Numbered from the stretch's first letter, positions 1 to 11,354 are shown. The stretch is 64,000 nt of DNA from Burkholderia sp. BCC0322 (GCF_902833045.1 NZ_CADFDU010000010.1:186001-250000), one strand, 5' to 3'. Numbers and translations: made by a program. The notes: a model not told the origin generated them from the letters alone.

Positions 1-128
1 AGATCGGCGATGCGGGCAGGATCGTCGGTCGTCACATCGACGATCGCGATCGCGCGGTTGCGGTTGCCGGGCAGCGGCGACAGCGTCGCCGCGATGTCGA
101 AGCGCCGGTACGATTGATCGATGCGCAT
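1..128 (-). CDS. N-terminal part of an unrecognised protein, cut by window edge
   Basis: Only the first 42 or so residues are present, starting MRIDQSYRRFDIAATLSP and leaving the window at base 1. The ATG at 128-126 has a GGGAG-type ribosome binding site about 6 bases upstream, which supports this start. It lies 34 bases downstream of the DUF1269 gene on the same strand and is probably cotranscribed with it. No domain can be named from this fragment. Confidence 0.55.
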   Translation of the reverse strand, partial: MRIDQSYRRFDIAATLSPLPGNRNRAIAIVDVTTDDPARIAD

Positions 129-162
129 GCGGTTCTCCCTTTGCGGTTCGACAACGACACGC

Positions 163-618
163 TCAATCGAGCGTCTGGCGGAATACCTTGCCGCCGAATC
201 CCGTCACGACGTTGTCGACCGAGAACGGCGTGTCCTCCTTCGCTTCCAGGATGATCGCGACGCTGCCGGGCATGAGCCGTGCCGCAATCGTCTCGACGAA
301 CGTGCCGTCGAGCAGCGCATTGCCGGCCGCTTGCGCGAGCACGCCGGCTCCCGCGCCGGCCGCCATGCCGGTGACCACGCCGAGCGGCCCGGCGAGCAGG
401 CCGAGCAAACCGCCTGCGATCGCGCCGATCACGCCGCCCTTGAACGGCCGCGATTCGGCGTGCAGTACCGCGAGCTTGCCGGTCGCGTCCTTCTCGACGA
501 CGACGCCGTTCTCGATGTGGAATCCTTCGTTCTTCTCCGACAGCGCCTCGAAATCGTTCGTGGCCTGACGGGCCGTCTCGACGCTGCCGAACACGGCGAC
601 GATCAGTTGCTGGGTCAT
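163..618 (-). CDS. DUF1269-type membrane protein with glycine zipper
   Basis: This 151-residue protein has a charged N-terminal half with a ferredoxin-like pattern (VAVFGSVETARQA, VVVEKDATGKLAVLHAE). A long Gly/Ala-rich hydrophobic stretch follows at about residues 61-100 (GGVIGAIAGGLLGLLAGPLG), and a C-terminal part (MPGSVAIILEAKEDTPF) ends it. That arrangement is characteristic of DUF1269 proteins, which are membrane-associated and of unknown biochemical role, often next to stress or small-ion genes. GAGGTG sits about 6 bases before the ATG. It is the fourth gene of a minus-strand run that begins with the HTH gene at 1756. The family call rests on sequence pattern alone. Confidence 0.75.
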   Translation of the reverse strand: MTQQLIVAVFGSVETARQATNDFEALSEKNEGFHIENGVVVEKDATGKLAVLHAESRPFKGGVIGAIAGGLLGLLAGPLGVVTGMAAGAGAGVLAQAAGNALLDGTFVETIAARLMPGSVAIILEAKEDTPFSVDNVVTGFGGKVFRQTLD

Positions 619-686
619 TCGACACCTCGCTCGCTGGGATGGTCAGTGGCAGCCGCCGCACCGCGTGCGGCACGCCGGGGTTCGAT

Positions 687-884
687 TCAGATGCCGGTGG
701 CCGCCGCGCGTGCCCGCGCCGCAGCGGCATAGGCATGCGCAGCCGCCCGCTGCAGCCTGGCGACGGAAGGCGCGCGTGCGAGCACCGGATCGGCATCGCG
801 CGTGTCGCGCGCCAGCCGGTAAGCGTGCGACGCCGCGTGCTGCAGTTCGATCGCCTGTTTCGTTGCATCGAGATACGTGGTCAT
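687..884 (-). CDS. Small alanine-rich protein, unknown
   Basis: A 65-residue basic, Ala/Arg-rich protein beginning MTTYLDATKQAIEL. The ATG is preceded by an AGAGGATG ribosome binding site, and the gene fits between psiE-like and DUF1269 genes on the same strand with short gaps. The composition suggests a largely helical protein with no membrane segment or signal peptide. No family was recognised. The good start signal and operon position make it likely to be real. Confidence 0.5.
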   Translation of the reverse strand: MTTYLDATKQAIELQHAASHAYRLARDTRDADPVLARAPSVARLQRAAAHAYAAAARARAAATGI

Positions 885-941
885 CCGGCATCCTCTGTCT
901 TGCAGGAACAGCGAACATGCTTGCGGCCCGCCGCCCGCGCT

Positions 942-1391
942 TCACCTGCGCACATGTGCATCGTCCTCGACATCGTCGACGTCGGCCGGAAAGCGGTGCT
1001 GGCCGAAACTCGGGATCAGCACGCCCACCGCGAGCAGCACGATCCCGAACGTCGTCATCAACATCCGCTCGGGGCTGTCGGTTGCACCGCGCAGGATCAG
1101 GTCGCGCGCGAGCGACGTCATCGCGATGAACAACGGAAACCGCACCGGCAACCGGCCGAGCCGCAGGTAGCGCACGTCCATCGCGAGCACTTCCAGATAC
1201 AGGAACATCAGCAGCAGGTCGGTCAGCGACACCTCGCCCGCGAGCACGACCTTCCACGCCTCCTGCGTCATCGCGAACGCGGTCGCGAGCCCGATCACGA
1301 TCAGCCCGGCCAGTTCGGCCGCGTGAAGGAAATGGCCGAAGCGGCGGCGAATACGCTCGGCCGGCGAGCTGGAAAGCGTGGTCGTATTCAA
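942..1391 (-). CDS. PsiE-like (phosphate-starvation-inducible E) inner-membrane protein
   Basis: The 149-residue product has four hydrophobic segments (LAGLIVIGLATAFAMTQEA, LTDLLLMFLYLEVLAMDV, FIAMTSLARDLILRGA and MLMTTFGIVLLAVGVLIPSF), the layout of PsiE family membrane proteins. In Enterobacteria psiE is induced by phosphate starvation, but its biochemical role is unknown. I chose the TTG at 1391-1389, because it overlaps the TGA of the upstream HTH gene as TTGA, implying translational coupling. No better start fits the conserved N-terminus. An acidic tail (about ADVDDVEDDAHVRR) ends the protein. Confidence 0.65.
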   Translation of the reverse strand: MNTTTLSSSPAERIRRRFGHFLHAAELAGLIVIGLATAFAMTQEAWKVVLAGEVSLTDLLLMFLYLEVLAMDVRYLRLGRLPVRFPLFIAMTSLARDLILRGATDSPERMLMTTFGIVLLAVGVLIPSFGQHRFPADVDDVEDDAHVRR

Positions 1392-1756
1392 GGTGACAGT
1401 CGCGGTGATGAGGCTGGAACGGCGCCGGGCGGCGGGAGCGTCGCGTCGCGCGCGGCGGCATGCACGGTATCGTGCGCGTCGGGCATTGCCGGTGCGTGCG
1501 GGCCGGCCGCGCCGATCGCCTGCTCGACCGCGGACAGCGTCCGGCGGCAGCACACGTGGAACGCATCGCCCGCATCGGTGCAGGCGACGTCGTCGTGGTC
1601 GCGGCACAGCAGCAGGCGGCAGCCGAGATACCGCTCGAGGCCGTCGATCCGTTCGCTCACCTGCGCTTCGCCGAGCTGCAGTTCGGACGCCGCACCGGAC
1701 AGGCCGCCATGCTCGACCACCGCGACATACACACGCATCGCTTCCAGCAGGTTCAT
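1388..1756 (-). CDS. LysR-type helix-turn-helix protein lacking the effector domain
   Basis: Residues 1-70 match the winged-helix domain of LysR-type regulators: MNLLEAMRVYVAVVEHGGLS, then AASELQLGEAQVSERIDGLE and LGCRLLLCR. The protein stops at 122 residues, whereas LysR family members are about 300. The C-terminal 40 residues are low-complexity and show no substrate-binding domain. Its stop codon overlaps the TTG start of the psiE-like gene, so it heads a coupled operon. It may be a DNA-binding-only regulator of its own operon or a truncated relic. The clean coupling argues that it is expressed. Confidence 0.6.
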   Translation of the reverse strand: MNLLEAMRVYVAVVEHGGLSGAASELQLGEAQVSERIDGLERYLGCRLLLCRDHDDVACTDAGDAFHVCCRRTLSAVEQAIGAAGPHAPAMPDAHDTVHAAARDATLPPPGAVPASSPRLSP

Positions 1757-2124
1757 GATGACGCTCCTCGTCGGCGGGCGCAGCGGAACCTAATCTACTG
1801 CACGCGGCACGCGCGCTCAAGAGCACAGCGCCGCATGCGCCAGGAGTACAGCTGCGCGGCCGCCGCCCAAATTCCGGCCCTGTTTGACGCATTCGCATGA
1901 CAGTTTGGCGCTACGTGTTCCAAAGACCGGCCGAAGCTGCTAGATTGCTTGCTCGACGACGTTACGCGGTGCGGGCAGGTCACGCGCCGTGCGGCCGGCC
2001 GCCACCGCTGCGGCCCGTTGCGCGATGCCCGCGCAACGTCCTTCATCCGCGTGACACAAAGAGAACCGTCGCATGACACAGTTCAACCGTTCGCCTTCGC
2101 GCGCCACGGCACTTCCGTCCCGAC
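1757..2124. promoter_or_regulatory. Divergent intergenic region, HTH operon / DyP peroxidase
   Basis: These 368 bases separate the minus-strand HTH-psiE operon from the plus-strand peroxidase and must hold both promoters. A weak -10-like TAGATT occurs at 1941-1946, but no matching -35 was found. No convincing ORF, repeat or known operator was seen. Confidence 0.4.
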
Positions 2125-3186
2125 ATGACTGACCGGCAAGCCACGATGCAGACACCTCCCCCGCTCTCCCAGGCCGTTCACAGCCCGATCACGCGCAGCG
2201 CGATCTTCCTCGTGGCGACGATCAATCCCGGCGCCGATCACGCCGACACGATCCGTTCATGGTGCGGCGACATCGCCGCGCTCGTGCGCTCGGTCGGCAA
2301 ACGCGTGCCGGGCGGCAACCTCACTTGCGTGTGCGGCTTCGGCGCCGACGCATGGGATGCGCTGTTCGGCAACCCGCGCCCCGCCGCGCTGCATCCGTTC
2401 CGCGAATTCGGTGCGGGGCAGCGCGTCGCGGTCGCGACGCCGGGCGACATCCTGTTGCACATTCGCGCGGAAGCGATGGATCTGTGCTTCGAACTCGCGA
2501 CGCAACTGCTCGGCGCGCTCGGCGATGCCGTCACGGTCGTCGACGAGGTGCACGGCTTCCGCAATTTCGACCAGCGCGCGATGATCGGTTTCGTCGACGG
2601 CACCGAGAACCCGGAAGGCCGCGAAGCGGTCGATTTCACGGTGATCGGCGACGAAGACGCGGAATTCACGGGCGGCAGCTACGTGATCGTGCAGAAGTAC
2701 CTGCACGACATGGCCGGCTGGAATGCGCTCGCGGTCGAGACGCAGGAGCGCATCATCGGCCGCACCAAATTGTCCGACATCGAGCTTGCGCCGGACGTGA
2801 AGCCGTCGTGCTCGCACAGCTCGCTGACCACGCTCGACGAGAACGGCCAGGAAGTGAAGATCCTGCGCGACAACATGCCGTTCGGGCGCCCGGGCGCGGG
2901 CGAATTCGGCACCTATTTCATCGGCTACGCGCGCACGCCGGCGCCGATCGAGCAGATGCTCGAGAACATGTTCGTCGGCCGCCCGCCCGGCAACTACGAC
3001 CGCCTGCTCGACTACAGCCGCGCCGTCACCGGCTCGCTGTTCTTCGTGCCGTCCGCCGACCTGCTCGAGGCGCTCGCCGATCGCGCGGCGCCGGCCGCGG
3101 ATGCCGCGGCGCCGGAGCCCGCTTCGTCCGCGCCGCATCGCGACGGCTCGCTGAAAATCGGCTCGCTGAAAGGCGTGCCGTCCTAA
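2125..3186 (+). CDS. DyP-type heme peroxidase, encapsulin cargo
   Basis: A dye-decolorising peroxidase of 353 residues. It contains the family GxxDG motif (GFVDGTENPEG, about residue 156) with the catalytic Asp, a downstream His (PSCSHSSL) expected to ligate the heme, and an Arg (ILRDNMPFG) typical of the active site. The C-terminus DGSLKIGSLKGVPS, after a flexible Ala/Pro linker, is a textbook encapsulin targeting peptide, and an encapsulin gene lies 0.97 kb downstream. The predicted role is H2O2-dependent oxidation inside a protein nanocompartment in the cytosol. An ATG at 2146 (MQTPPPLS) is an equally good start, as neither has a strong ribosome binding site. Confidence 0.95.
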   Translation: MTDRQATMQTPPPLSQAVHSPITRSAIFLVATINPGADHADTIRSWCGDIAALVRSVGKRVPGGNLTCVCGFGADAWDALFGNPRPAALHPFREFGAGQRVAVATPGDILLHIRAEAMDLCFELATQLLGALGDAVTVVDEVHGFRNFDQRAMIGFVDGTENPEGREAVDFTVIGDEDAEFTGGSYVIVQKYLHDMAGWNALAVETQERIIGRTKLSDIELAPDVKPSCSHSSLTTLDENGQEVKILRDNMPFGRPGAGEFGTYFIGYARTPAPIEQMLENMFVGRPPGNYDRLLDYSRAVTGSLFFVPSADLLEALADRAAPAADAAAPEPASSAPHRDGSLKIGSLKGVPS

Positions 3187-3204
3187 GGCAACGCGCCAAC
3201 GGCA

Positions 3205-3229
3205 GTCCGGCGCGCAACCCGCGCCGGAC
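3205..3229 (+). terminator. Hairpin downstream of DyP gene
   Basis: A perfect 10-bp stem (3205-3214 with 3220-3229) and a 5-base loop lie 19 bases after the peroxidase stop. There is no T tract, so it is an imperfect intrinsic terminator or transcript-end stabiliser. Confidence 0.5.
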
Positions 3230-3339
3230 GTGCCCGAAATGGCCGCGGTTCAGTCCGCCGGGGCGCTCGCGCGAAGCGCGCGCGGCGCACGGGCCGCCGC
3301 GCCGACCTGCCACTGTGCCCGGCGTTCCATCCGCGCGAA

Positions 3340-3729
3340 TCAGCCGACCAGGATATAGAGCCAGTTCTTCGGCAGCGCCCCGCCGGGGCCGTTGCTGCAT
3401 GCCAGCAGCCGCTCCCCGGATTGCGGGTGCATGATGCCGGTACGGAATGTCTCGATGGCCTTGCGCTCCAGACGGTCGAACGCGTTCCCGACCAGGTTGT
3501 GCGCTTCCAGATAGATCGGGCACATCAGTTTGAAATCGGGCTTGGTGGCGCGATGTTTCGCCAGCCGGGTGTGCAGGTCACTGGTAATGCCGATATAGAA
3601 CTTGCTGTACTCCGGCTTTGCGGCAAACGCGTTCAACACCTGCTTCAAATGCCCGATGACCGCCTCGTGACTGATGACGCCCGTCTTCAGCAAGTATTTG
3701 TCTTCGGGCGAGACGAGTTGTAGTGCCAT
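3340..3729 (-). CDS. GIY-YIG-like domain protein
   Basis: A 129-residue protein. The segment KFYIGITSDLHTRLAKHR (about residues 43-60) matches the GIY-YIG nuclease signature, with Tyr/Ile-Gly and the following Arg. LERKAIETF supplies the conserved Glu of the family. The start at 3729 is supported by GGAGGT about 6 bases upstream; the longer reading frame upstream has no such signal. Proteins of this fold are often endonucleases, but many stand-alone family members are uncharacterised. It sits on the opposite strand between peroxidase and encapsulin, so any part in the nanocompartment is unproven and it may be an unrelated insertion. Confidence 0.7.
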   Translation of the reverse strand: MALQLVSPEDKYLLKTGVISHEAVIGHLKQVLNAFAAKPEYSKFYIGITSDLHTRLAKHRATKPDFKLMCPIYLEAHNLVGNAFDRLERKAIETFRTGIMHPQSGERLLACSNGPGGALPKNWLYILVG

Positions 3730-4155
3730 GAACGACCTCCACGTGTTGTGAAGCTTCAATAGGCTGCGTCTATGATTCATCCGGGCGTGGCCCCGCCAGC
3801 TGCATGCCGCCCAGCCCCGGTTTCCGGCAACCCTGCCGGATGAATGTTCGCAAGAATGCACGACGCGCGATGCGGCGTCGAGAGCAAGTGGTTCGGCGCG
3901 TGATCGCGCGCGGCCCGAGCGGCGCGAGCGACGTCCGGAACCCGCGTATCGCAATCCGGTCGCGGCCTGCCGCACGCGACTTGCATCACAGTTGCGCCAC
4001 CGCACGGTGTCGTTTCGATTTGTGCTGCAGCGGTGTCGAGCGAGCCTGCTAATATGCATTTTCACCCGCGATCGGCAGGCCTGGCATCAGGCGCAGTCCG
4101 TCAGCCGATCGGCCCACCATGAAGTGTTTTCGCTGACGTGAGGCAACCAGAACCC
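3730..4155. promoter_or_regulatory. Divergent promoter region GIY-YIG / encapsulin
   Basis: A region of 426 bases without a gene. An extended -10-like element (TGC then TAATAT, 4047-4055) lies about 100 bases before the encapsulin start; no -35 was found at normal spacing, as often happens with extended -10 promoters. The rest shows no recognised operator. Confidence 0.35.
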
Positions 4156-4971
4156 ATGAACAACCTGCACCGCGAACTCGCCCCGATCTCGTCTTCCGCC
4201 TGGGAACAAATCGAGGAGGAAGTGGCACGCACCTTCAAACGATCGGTGGCCGGCCGCCGCGTCGTCGACGTCGACGGCCCCGAAGGCCCCGAGCTGTCGG
4301 CCGTCGGCACCGGGCATCTCGTCGAGATCGCCGCGCCGCGCGAGCTGGTGAATGCGCGGCTGCGCGAAGTCCGCACGATCGTCGAACTGACGGTGCCGTT
4401 CGAGCTGAGCCGCGATGCGATCGACAGCGTCGAGCGCGGCGCGCGCGACGCCGACTGGCAACCGGCGAAGGAAGCCGCGCAGCGGCTCGCATTCGCCGAG
4501 GACAACGCGATTTTCGACGGCTACCAGGCGGCCGGCATCGTCGGCATCCGCGAAGGCACGTCGAACCGCAAGCTCACGCTGCCGGCGGACGTCGGCGCCT
4601 ACCCCGACGCGATCAGCGACGCGCTCGAGGCGCTGCGGCTTGCCGGCGTCGACGGCCCGTACTCGGTCGTGCTCGGCTCGGATGCATACACGGCGCTCAG
4701 CGAAGCGCGCGACCAGGGCTATCCGGTCCTCGGCCATATCAAGCGGATCGTCAGCGGCGAGATCATCTGGGCGCCGGCGATCAGCGGCGGCTGCGTGCTG
4801 TCCACGCGCGGCGGCGATTACGAGCTGCACCTCGGGGAAGACGTATCGATCGGCTACACGAGTCATACCGACAAGGTCGTCCGCCTGTACCTGCGCGAAA
4901 CCTTCACGTTCCTGATGCTGACGAGCGAAGCATCGGTGGCCGTGGCGCCGCAGGGCAACACGGCGGCCTGA
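4156..4971 (+). CDS. Family 1 encapsulin shell protein
   Basis: A 271-residue protein of the linocin M18 / encapsulin family with the HK97 phage capsid fold. It self-assembles into a cytosolic icosahedral shell. The N-terminal MNNLHRELAPISSSAWEQIE, the RTIVELTVPFELSRDAID segment and the C-terminal LHLGEDVSIGYTSH and VRLYLRETFTFL are all characteristic, and the length is that of family 1 shells. ATG 4156 has a GAGG site 13 bases upstream; the GTG at 4138 in frame would add six residues. The cargo is most likely the tagged DyP peroxidase upstream. A small unknown gene follows. Confidence 0.95.
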   Translation: MNNLHRELAPISSSAWEQIEEEVARTFKRSVAGRRVVDVDGPEGPELSAVGTGHLVEIAAPRELVNARLREVRTIVELTVPFELSRDAIDSVERGARDADWQPAKEAAQRLAFAEDNAIFDGYQAAGIVGIREGTSNRKLTLPADVGAYPDAISDALEALRLAGVDGPYSVVLGSDAYTALSEARDQGYPVLGHIKRIVSGEIIWAPAISGGCVLSTRGGDYELHLGEDVSIGYTSHTDKVVRLYLRETFTFLMLTSEASVAVAPQGNTAA

Positions 4972-4983
4972 CCGCGGTTGCCT

Positions 4984-5012
4984 GCGCGCGATGCCCGCCG
5001 GGCGTCGCGCGC
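4984..5012 (+). terminator. GC-rich hairpin after encapsulin
   Basis: Bases 4984-4997 pair with 4999-5012 over 14 positions with one G-U wobble, starting 12 bases after the encapsulin stop. No T tract follows. It may attenuate rather than end transcription, because a small gene follows within 64 bases. Confidence 0.4.
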
Positions 5013-5075
5013 GAGCGGCCGCACCGCCGGCCGCATGTTCGTCGCCGATCAAACCCATCTTGCATGGAGTGTGTG

Positions 5076-5345
5076 ATGAGCGAGTCGAATGAGGCATTGC
5101 AGGCGCTGCAGGCGTCGGTCGACCACCTGAAGCAGGCGGTCGATGCGAACGCGAGCAGCCAGGCCGGCGACACCGCCGTGCTGTTCACCGTCTTGTCGCT
5201 GGTCCTGGCGGAGTTGCCGCCCGACACGCGCAACCTGATCGAGGATTCGTTCTCCGTCTGGGCCAATGGCCTGCCGGATGCGGCACTGTCGACGGACGTC
5301 AAGCGGATCGCCCGGCAGCGGCTGGCGATGACACTTCCGGACTGA
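5076..5345 (+). CDS. Small acidic helical protein downstream of encapsulin
   Basis: An 89-residue protein, MSESNEALQALQASVDHLKQ onward. It is predicted to be helical with a heptad-like N-terminal segment followed by a hydrophobic stretch (VLFTVLSLVLAEL) that could be a coiled-coil or packing helix rather than a membrane span. ATG 5076 has GGAG 7 bases upstream; the in-frame ATG at 5064 is poorer. Its position after the shell gene makes a nanocompartment role possible, but there is no C-terminal targeting peptide. Family unknown. Confidence 0.6.
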   Translation: MSESNEALQALQASVDHLKQAVDANASSQAGDTAVLFTVLSLVLAELPPDTRNLIEDSFSVWANGLPDAALSTDVKRIARQRLAMTLPD

Positions 5346-5967
5346 CCACGGCACGCCACGGTTGCGCCGTGTCCGGCCCGGACCGTGCAACCTGCCCTCG
5401 CCTCCGGCCGCCACACACGCATCGTCTGCGGTGCGTGCGGGGTCGCGCCTGGCCGGTCGCGGCACACCTGCGCTGCGGCGCTTGCGCCGCGCATGCCCTC
5501 CCGCATCGCCGCCTCCCCACCGGCAACCGGCGCCCTGCGCGCCGATGTCGCACCGCGATCCGATCGCGCCCAGCCCGCTCCCGCGTCCTGCCATCACACG
5601 CCACGCCCGCCGCGCATGCCCGTGCCGCCGCGCGCCCGCCCGTCTGTACTCCTTGCCGCCCGGGCACGAACGCATGCGAGGGTGCAATTCGCGGCCGGGC
5701 CGCGGCGGAACTGTGTCTTGGATGGCCTGCGCCGATTCGCTATTTTGAACGCAGTCGAAGCGATGCCGTGGGCTCCACCCGGCACGCACGCTTGCCGCCC
5801 TGACCGCGGCCGTGCACGACGCCGGCGCGCGCTGCGTGACCGCACCGGCGCCGCCCGCGCGCCGCCGTGCCGCGCGTCGTGCGTTCGCGGTCGGAATGCG
5901 CCCAAGCGCCGCACCGCATCGGGACGTCACCCTTCGACCCACTTTCACCGACAGGAGCCAGACCACC
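5346..5967. other. Gene-free interval before clpG with a candidate promoter
   Basis: These 622 bases are C-rich and hold open frames only because of high GC; none has convincing start signals or protein character. A candidate sigma-70-like promoter (TTGGAT 5718-5723, 17-base spacer, TATTTT 5741-5746) lies about 220 bases before the disaggregase start. A clear heat-shock sigma-32 promoter was not found. Confidence 0.4.
5718..5746 (+). promoter_or_regulatory. Candidate promoter of the Clp disaggregase gene
   Basis: TTGGAT and TATTTT are separated by exactly 17 bases in an otherwise very GC-rich region. Each hexamer matches the sigma-70 consensus only in part (3/6 and 4/6). Confidence 0.3.
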
Positions 5968-8817
<2,850 letters not shown>

Positions 8818-8854
8818 AATCCCGCGAGCCCCGCACGCCCGGAGCACGCATGAC

Positions 8855-8879
8855 CGGCTCCGTCCACCGGACGGAGCCG
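8855..8879 (+). terminator. Strong hairpin after clpG
   Basis: A perfect 11-bp stem (8855-8865 with 8869-8879) and a 3-base loop follow the clpG stop by 37 bases. No T tract is present. It probably separates the clp transcript from the oxidoreductase gene. Confidence 0.5.
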
Positions 8880-8942
8880 CCCCACGCCGCGACACGGCGC
8901 AAACCGAGCCGCCCGCATCGGGACCGGCTGATGGAGATTCAC

Positions 8943-11222
8943 ATGACAAATCGACGCGAAGTGCCAGGCATCAGGAAGTACGACGGGCCCGCAGGTGGTT
9001 GGGGCGCGCTTCGCGCGACAGCCGATGCGGTGCGCACGCAGATGGAAACCATCGAGGCGCCGATCGTGCTGATGCGGACCAACCAGCCCGACGGCTTCGA
9101 CTGCCCCGGCTGTGCGTGGCCCGACAAGGAACACAAGTCGACGTTCCAGTTCTGCGAGAACGGCGCGAAGGCCGTCACGTGGGAAGCGACGACCAAGCGC
9201 GTGACGCCCGAGTTCTTCGCGGCGAACCCCGTGTCGTCGCTGCTGCGCATGTCGGACTACGAGCTGGAGAACATGGGCCGGCTCACGCATCCGCTCGTCT
9301 ACGACCGCGCGACCGACACGTTCCGTGCGATCGAATGGGACGATGCGTTCGCGCGCATCGGTGAAGTGCTGCGCGCGCTGCCGCCCGACCAGGTCGAGTT
9401 CTATACGTCCGGCCGCGCATCGAACGAAGCCGCGTTCCTGTACCAGCTGTTCGCGCGCGAGCTCGGCACCAACAACTTCCCCGACTGCTCGAACATGTGC
9501 CACGAGCCGACCAGCGTCGGCCTGCCGCAGTCGATCGGCATCGGCAAGGGCACCGTATCGCTGGAGGACTTCGACCACTGCGAGCTGATCATCTCGATCG
9601 GCCACAACCCCGGCACGAACCACCCGCGGATGATGGGCACGCTGCACGAGTGCTCCCGGCGCAACGTGCCGATCATCGTGTTCAACCCGCTGCGCGAGCG
9701 CGCGCTCGAACGCTTCGCCGATCCGCAGGACATGATCGAGATGGCGTCGTTCGGCTCGACGCGGATCGCCTCGACGTACTACCAGGTCGACGCCGGCGGC
9801 GACGCGGCCGCGCTGAAGGGCATCATGAAGGCGCTGCTGCAGCTGGAAGCCGAACGCGGCGACGTGCTCGATCGCGACTTCATCGCGCAGCACACCGACG
9901 GCTTCGATGCGTTCTCGGCCGACCTCGTCGCCACGTCGTGGGACGACATCGAGCGCGCAAGCGGACTCAGCCAGGCGCAGCTCGAACAGGTCGCGCTCGC
10001 CTACGCGAAGTCGAACGCGACGATCATCACGTACGGAATGGGCGTCACGCAGCACAACAAGGGCACGGCAACCGTGCGCCTGATCGCCGACCTGCTGCTG
10101 ATGCGCGGCAACATCGGCAAGCCCGGCGCCGGCGTGTGCCCGCTGCGCGGCCATTCGAACGTCCAGGGCAACCGCACGGTCGGCATCACCGAGAAGCCGT
10201 CGGCCGAGTTCCTGAAAAAGATCGAGGACGTGTGCGGCTTCACGCCGCCCGCGCATCACGGGCATGACGCCGTGCAGGCGATGCAGGCGATGATCGACGG
10301 CACCGCGAAGGCGCTGCTGTGCCTCGGCGGCAACTTCGCGGTCGCGCTGCCCGATCCGGAGCAGTCGTTCCCGGCGATGGCCAAGCTCGACCTGAGCGTG
10401 CATCTCGGCACCAAGCTGAACCGCTCGCACCTGCTGGTCGCGAAGGAAACCTTCATCCTGCCGGTGCTCGGCCGCACCGAACTCGACATGCAGGCCACCG
10501 GCCGGCAGTCGATCACCGTCGAGGATTCGATGTCGATGGTGCACGCGTCGGCCGGCAAGCTCAAGCCGGCGTCAGACCAGTTGCGCTCGGAGCCCGCGAT
10601 CGTCGCGGGGATCGCGCATGCGACGCTGCCGGCGAGCAAGGTCGCATGGCTCGACCTGATCGCCGACTACGACCGCATCCGCGACCTGATCGACCGCACG
10701 GTGCCCGGCTTCGAGGCGTTCAACGAGCGCATCCGCACGCCGGGCGGCTTCCGCCTGCCGCTGCCGCCCACCGAACGCGTGTGGCCGACGCCGACCGGCA
10801 AGGCGATGTTCTCGGTCTACAAGGGCGTGAAGGAGGATGCCGACGTGCTCGGCGCCGAGCAGGTGCTGCGGCTGATCACGCTGCGCAGCCACGACCAGTA
10901 CAACACGACGATCTACGGGCTCGACGACCGCTATCGCGGCGTGTTCGGGCGGCGCGACGTGCTGTTCATGAACCCGGCGGATCTCGCGAAGTACGGGCTC
11001 GAACACGGCGACCTCGTCGACATCGAAACGATCACCGCGTCGGGCCGCACGCTGCGTCTCGAGAAGATCACCGCGATCGAGTACGACATCGCGCCGGGGT
11101 CGGTCGGCGCGTACTACCCGGAAGCGAACGTGCTCGTGCCGCTCGACTACATCGACAAGGAAAGCGGCACGCCGTCGTACAAGTCGGTGCCGGTGCGCGT
11201 CGCGCGCTCGGCGGTGGTTTGA
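8943..11222 (+). CDS. FdhF/YdeP-family molybdopterin oxidoreductase
   Basis: A 759-residue relative of the formate dehydrogenase alpha subunit. Near the N-terminus is the family-typical DCPGCAWPDKEH. TSGRASNEAAFLYQLFAREL and GTNNFPDCSNMCHE follow, then GPLLR-like nucleotide-binding segments (LLMRGNIGKPGAGVCPLRGH) and a C-terminal molydopterin-binding domain (QYNTTIYGLDDRYRG). YdeP-type proteins are linked to acid resistance in E. coli, and their substrate is not established. ATG 8943 has GGAG 6 bases upstream; ATG 8931 is in frame but poorer. FdhD and molybdenum-cofactor genes occur 27-31 kb downstream in the same window. Confidence 0.9.
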   Translation: MTNRREVPGIRKYDGPAGGWGALRATADAVRTQMETIEAPIVLMRTNQPDGFDCPGCAWPDKEHKSTFQFCENGAKAVTWEATTKRVTPEFFAANPVSSLLRMSDYELENMGRLTHPLVYDRATDTFRAIEWDDAFARIGEVLRALPPDQVEFYTSGRASNEAAFLYQLFARELGTNNFPDCSNMCHEPTSVGLPQSIGIGKGTVSLEDFDHCELIISIGHNPGTNHPRMMGTLHECSRRNVPIIVFNPLRERALERFADPQDMIEMASFGSTRIASTYYQVDAGGDAAALKGIMKALLQLEAERGDVLDRDFIAQHTDGFDAFSADLVATSWDDIERASGLSQAQLEQVALAYAKSNATIITYGMGVTQHNKGTATVRLIADLLLMRGNIGKPGAGVCPLRGHSNVQGNRTVGITEKPSAEFLKKIEDVCGFTPPAHHGHDAVQAMQAMIDGTAKALLCLGGNFAVALPDPEQSFPAMAKLDLSVHLGTKLNRSHLLVAKETFILPVLGRTELDMQATGRQSITVEDSMSMVHASAGKLKPASDQLRSEPAIVAGIAHATLPASKVAWLDLIADYDRIRDLIDRTVPGFEAFNERIRTPGGFRLPLPPTERVWPTPTGKAMFSVYKGVKEDADVLGAEQVLRLITLRSHDQYNTTIYGLDDRYRGVFGRRDVLFMNPADLAKYGLEHGDLVDIETITASGRTLRLEKITAIEYDIAPGSVGAYYPEANVLVPLDYIDKESGTPSYKSVPVRVARSAVV

Positions 11223-11289
11223 TGCGCGGGCAGGCTGGCGGCGCGTCGCCGGCCGCGAGCCTGCCCTCGTCATGCCGAAGCGCTTCCAC

Positions 11290-11321
11290 GGGCCACCGCA
11301 TCGCCACCGATGCGGTGGCCC
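11290..11321. terminator. Bidirectional terminator hairpin
   Basis: A perfect 14-bp stem (11290-11303 with 11308-11321) with a CCAC loop lies between two convergent genes (oxidoreductase ending 11222, permease ending 11355). No long T tract occurs on either strand, so it acts, if at all, through stem strength. Confidence 0.65.
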
Positions 11322-11354
11322 GACGCTTCCTGTTCCGCGTCGAAAACGCCCCGC

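Noticed and set aside
5740-5800. Heat-shock sigma-32 promoter before clpG
   Set aside because: A TTGAA-like motif is present, but no CCCCAT-type -10 at suitable spacing.
5812-5967. N-terminal extension of the ClpG frame
   Set aside because: The 52 extra residues are Ala/Arg-rich and lack a start signal, while ATG 5968 has a ribosome binding site and begins the conserved zinc-finger-like domain.
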